From positions 1 to 13,615 of the forward strand of contig JBKJUK010000056.1 in NCBI GenBank assembly GCA_046590705.1: 13,615 nucleotides of DNA. The letters are read 5' to 3'. The stretch is from JBKJUK01 sp046590705. GTDB taxonomy: Bacteria > Acidobacteriota > Thermoanaerobaculia > Gp7-AA8. The translations under genes were made by a program, and so were the position numbers. Below, one piece after another: positions 11,591-13,615 of the stretch. Positions within the stretch are counted from its first letter, which is position 1, and each line of letters begins with the position of its first letter. Under the pieces are notes generated by a model that had not been told where the DNA came from, made no database searches, and saw nothing but the letters and a program-made list of their open reading frames with translations.

Positions 11591-13615
11591 CTAGAAGAAA
11601 CGGTACTCGATTGTCGCCAGCACGGTGCGCGGTGTTCCGTACGAGCCGGTCTTGATTCCAAGCGATGGAATGTTATAGCCGTTGGTCAGGTAACCCTCAT
11701 CGCTGAGGTTCTTTCCGTTGACACCGAAGCGCCACTTGGCACCCGGCGAAAGCCAGCTCACCCATGCGTCGTAGAGTGTGTAGGCTTCCTGTGAAATCGG
11801 AAGAAGAGGCTGGCCGGGCCGGCCGGGGAACTGTCCACCTTCGTTTGTGAGAATCGAATCGGCACGATAAGCGCCACCGACACTTGCCGTGAGTAGCCCG
11901 CCCATGACCGGAAAGTCGAAGTTCAAGTGAAGACCGCCCGTGAATTCAGGTGCGTTGGTGATCACCTGCGTGTCGACGAATCCGTCCCGATTTCCGTCGA
12001 GCTTCTCGTCAGGCGTCAGATCGAGATAGCTCACGAAACCGTTCAGTGCAAGCCAGTCGATAGAACGACTCGAGGCGTCGAATTCAACCTCGGCGCCCTG
12101 CATGGTGGCATTGCCTGCATTCAGGAAGTTGCCGAAGAAAGCATCTTCAATCCCGTCACCGTCCGAGTCAAAAGCGGTGAAGGTGGATACCTGCACATCC
12201 TCATACTTGCCATGGAAGACGGCGCTATTGAGTACCAGTTGTCCGTCCGCAAGCACCGACTTGATTCCCAGCTCGCCAACGGTGAGAACTTCGTCTTCGA
12301 AGGGCTCGGCCGATTTCGGGAACCTTTCAGCTTGCGCCCGGACGTTGAAGCCGCCGCTCTTGAAGCCGCGACTGGCTGAGAAATAGCCCATCACGGCGTT
12401 GTTGAACTGGTAATCGATTCCGAGCTTCGGCGCCAGCGAGTTGAACGTCTTTTCCTTGTCATAGTTCGCCGTCACCGCATTGACTACCGTGAAGGTGTCG
12501 TTCGTGTAACTGCGGTTCAGGGCGATGCCGTTCTTGGTCTCGCGCGTTGCGCGAAGCCCGAAGTTGAACGTCATCTTGTCGGAAACGTGATAGCTGCCGT
12601 CTCCGAAGAGTGCGATCGAATCGGTCAGAGTTTTTCCTCTCGTATCGCCGAAGAGCCTGTTCAGGAAGATGTTCCTCACCAGGCCGCCAGCTTCACCGTC
12701 GAAGTAGTAGAATCCGAGTACACCTGAAAGCTTGTTGCCGGCGTCGTAGAGCAGTTGAAATTCCTGCGACAGCTGCTGGTCATAATAGGTAGCCATGACG
12801 TCGACGATGCGCGCGGGGGTTGTGTCGAAGTCGATGTTGTTCTCCGAATCCGACTCGCGATACGCGCTGATCGATTTGAAGCCCCAGCTATCGTTCATAT
12901 TCACGGAGACGACCAGCGCTGTGCCTTTTGCGTCGGTACCGTTCAGAGGGGCCAGTCCGCTCTCTGTGTCGAAGCGGCCCTTGTTCGGAGGACACGCTCT
13001 CTGGAGAAAAGCCTGACAGAGCGGGTTCGCGACAAGGCGCTGATAGCCTTTCGGCTCAGCTTCGTCCTGAGTGAAATCGAGACTGAGTGCGACCTTCACT
13101 TTCTCGGAGGGCAACCAGTCGATTCCACCGCGTGCTGCCAGCGTCTTACGATCTGAAACGTCGCGTCCGGTGAAGAGGTTGGTGCCGTAGCCGTCGTGCT
13201 GCAGCGAAGCGATGGCGAGCTTTCCCCGCAATTTTCCGGGAATGAGGGCTCCGCCCACGCTGGCGCGAAGGTCCCTGTTCGAGTACGAACCGCCAGTGAG
13301 CGAAAGTGAACTCGAAGGCGCGTCAGTCAGGTCGCGACTCACGTATTTGATCGCGCCACCAATGGTGTTCTTTCCGTAGAGGGTTCCCTGAGGACCGCGC
13401 AGGACCTCGATTCGCGCTACGTCGTAAACATCGAGCAGCGCTCCCTGAGGACGCGCGATGTAAACGTCATCAATGTAGAGTCCGACCCCAGGATCAACAC
13501 CCCACAGCGGATCGGCCTGACCAATCCCACGCATGAAGGCCGTGAGCGTGGTGGACTGATTTCGACCCTGATAAATGGTGAGATTCGGAACTTGCCCCTG
13601 CAGTTCGGAAATGTC
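11591..13615 (-). CDS. TonB-dependent outer-membrane receptor (N-terminus beyond the window)
   Basis: The frame is open to the right edge, so at least 674 residues are present and the signal peptide, TonB box and first plug residues are missing. The visible plug starts with DISELQGQVPNLTI and continues with FMRGIGQ, a GLYIDDVYIARPQGALLD segment and the strongly conserved IEVLRGPQGTLYGKNTIGGAI. The rest is a 22-strand-type barrel with frequent aromatic and Gly residues, and it ends in IEYRFF, the terminal Phe needed for barrel assembly. This variant, with GVDPGVGLYIDDVY, is common in receptors for organic compounds in Proteobacteria and not only for iron chelates. An ATG at 13534 lies inside the plug and is not the start. 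The MFS gene downstream on the same strand suggests a paired uptake route across both membranes. The substrate is unknown. Confidence 0.93.
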   Translation of the reverse strand, partial: DISELQGQVPNLTIYQGRNQSTTLTAFMRGIGQADPLWGVDPGVGLYIDDVYIARPQGALLDVYDVARIEVLRGPQGTLYGKNTIGGAIKYVSRDLTDAPSSSLSLTGGSYSNRDLRASVGGALIPGKLRGKLAIASLQHDGYGTNLFTGRDVSDRKTLAARGGIDWLPSEKVKVALSLDFTQDEAEPKGYQRLVANPLCQAFLQRACPPNKGRFDTESGLAPLNGTDAKGTALVVSVNMNDSWGFKSISAYRESDSENNIDFDTTPARIVDVMATYYDQQLSQEFQLLYDAGNKLSGVLGFYYFDGEAGGLVRNIFLNRLFGDTRGKTLTDSIALFGDGSYHVSDKMTFNFGLRATRETKNGIALNRSYTNDTFTVVNAVTANYDKEKTFNSLAPKLGIDYQFNNAVMGYFSASRGFKSGGFNVRAQAERFPKSAEPFEDEVLTVGELGIKSVLADGQLVLNSAVFHGKYEDVQVSTFTAFDSDGDGIEDAFFGNFLNAGNATMQGAEVEFDASSRSIDWLALNGFVSYLDLTPDEKLDGNRDGFVDTQVITNAPEFTGGLHLNFDFPVMGGLLTASVGGAYRADSILTNEGGQFPGRPGQPLLPISQEAYTLYDAWVSWLSPGAKWRFGVNGKNLSDEGYLTNGYNIPSLGIKTGSYGTPRTVLATIEYRFF

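Overview
The window is bacterial chromosomal DNA, moderately GC-rich by eye, from a Gram-negative organism with an outer membrane: it encodes a TonB-dependent receptor with a beta-barrel ending in Phe and an exported parvulin-type foldase. I cannot name the phylum. The intergenic imperfect palindromes built around GTCATTCCGA / GAGGAATCT and TGTAGGGGCG are of a kind I associate with Acidobacteriota and similar environmental lineages, but that is a weak inference.

Left part (1-4800), housekeeping and miscellaneous: a possible gene tail at the edge (2-109), a periplasmic PpiC/SurA-like prolyl isomerase (168-1055, minus), a 366-base divergent region with a perfect 16-bp palindrome, the replicative helicase dnaB (1422-2813, plus), a first copy of an interspersed inverted repeat, then a minus-strand pair made of a small zinc-ribbon/coiled-coil protein (4267-4668) and a CaiB/BaiF-type CoA-transferase (3064-4203). 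A tRNA-Gln(CTG) gene (4700-4773, plus) has a plausible stringent-type promoter that overlaps the start of the zinc-ribbon gene. A second, much better preserved copy of the repeat (4841-5025) fills most of the following gap.

Middle part (5239-9965), an accessory operon of five plus-strand genes: an NAD-type SDR, a KASIII/FabH-like thiolase-fold enzyme, an alpha/beta hydrolase, a class I acyl-CoA ligase and a TetR regulator. The last four are tightly packed: two successive overlaps and one 5-nt gap. A sigma70-like promoter and a small palindrome precede the first gene. No acyl carrier protein gene is present, so CoA thioesters are the likely intermediates. The KASIII homologue keeps the active-site Cys but has Thr and Tyr where FabH has His and Asn, and the SDR has an acidic residue favouring NAD. 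The set therefore looks like an unusual acyl-CoA pathway, catabolic or biosynthetic, and not ordinary fatty acid synthesis. It matches the four enzyme types of the OleABCD olefin/beta-lactone pathway but differs from it at diagnostic positions.

Right part (10127-13615), minus strand: an MFS permease of the Spinster-like type and a TonB-dependent receptor whose N-terminus lies beyond the window. They converge on the operon across a 90-bp inverted repeat. Together the region suggests a small uptake-and-processing locus: receptor for outer-membrane uptake, MFS for the inner membrane, ligase for CoA activation, then KAS-like, SDR and hydrolase steps, with TetR sensing an acyl-CoA or the substrate. 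The substrate cannot be told from sequence alone.
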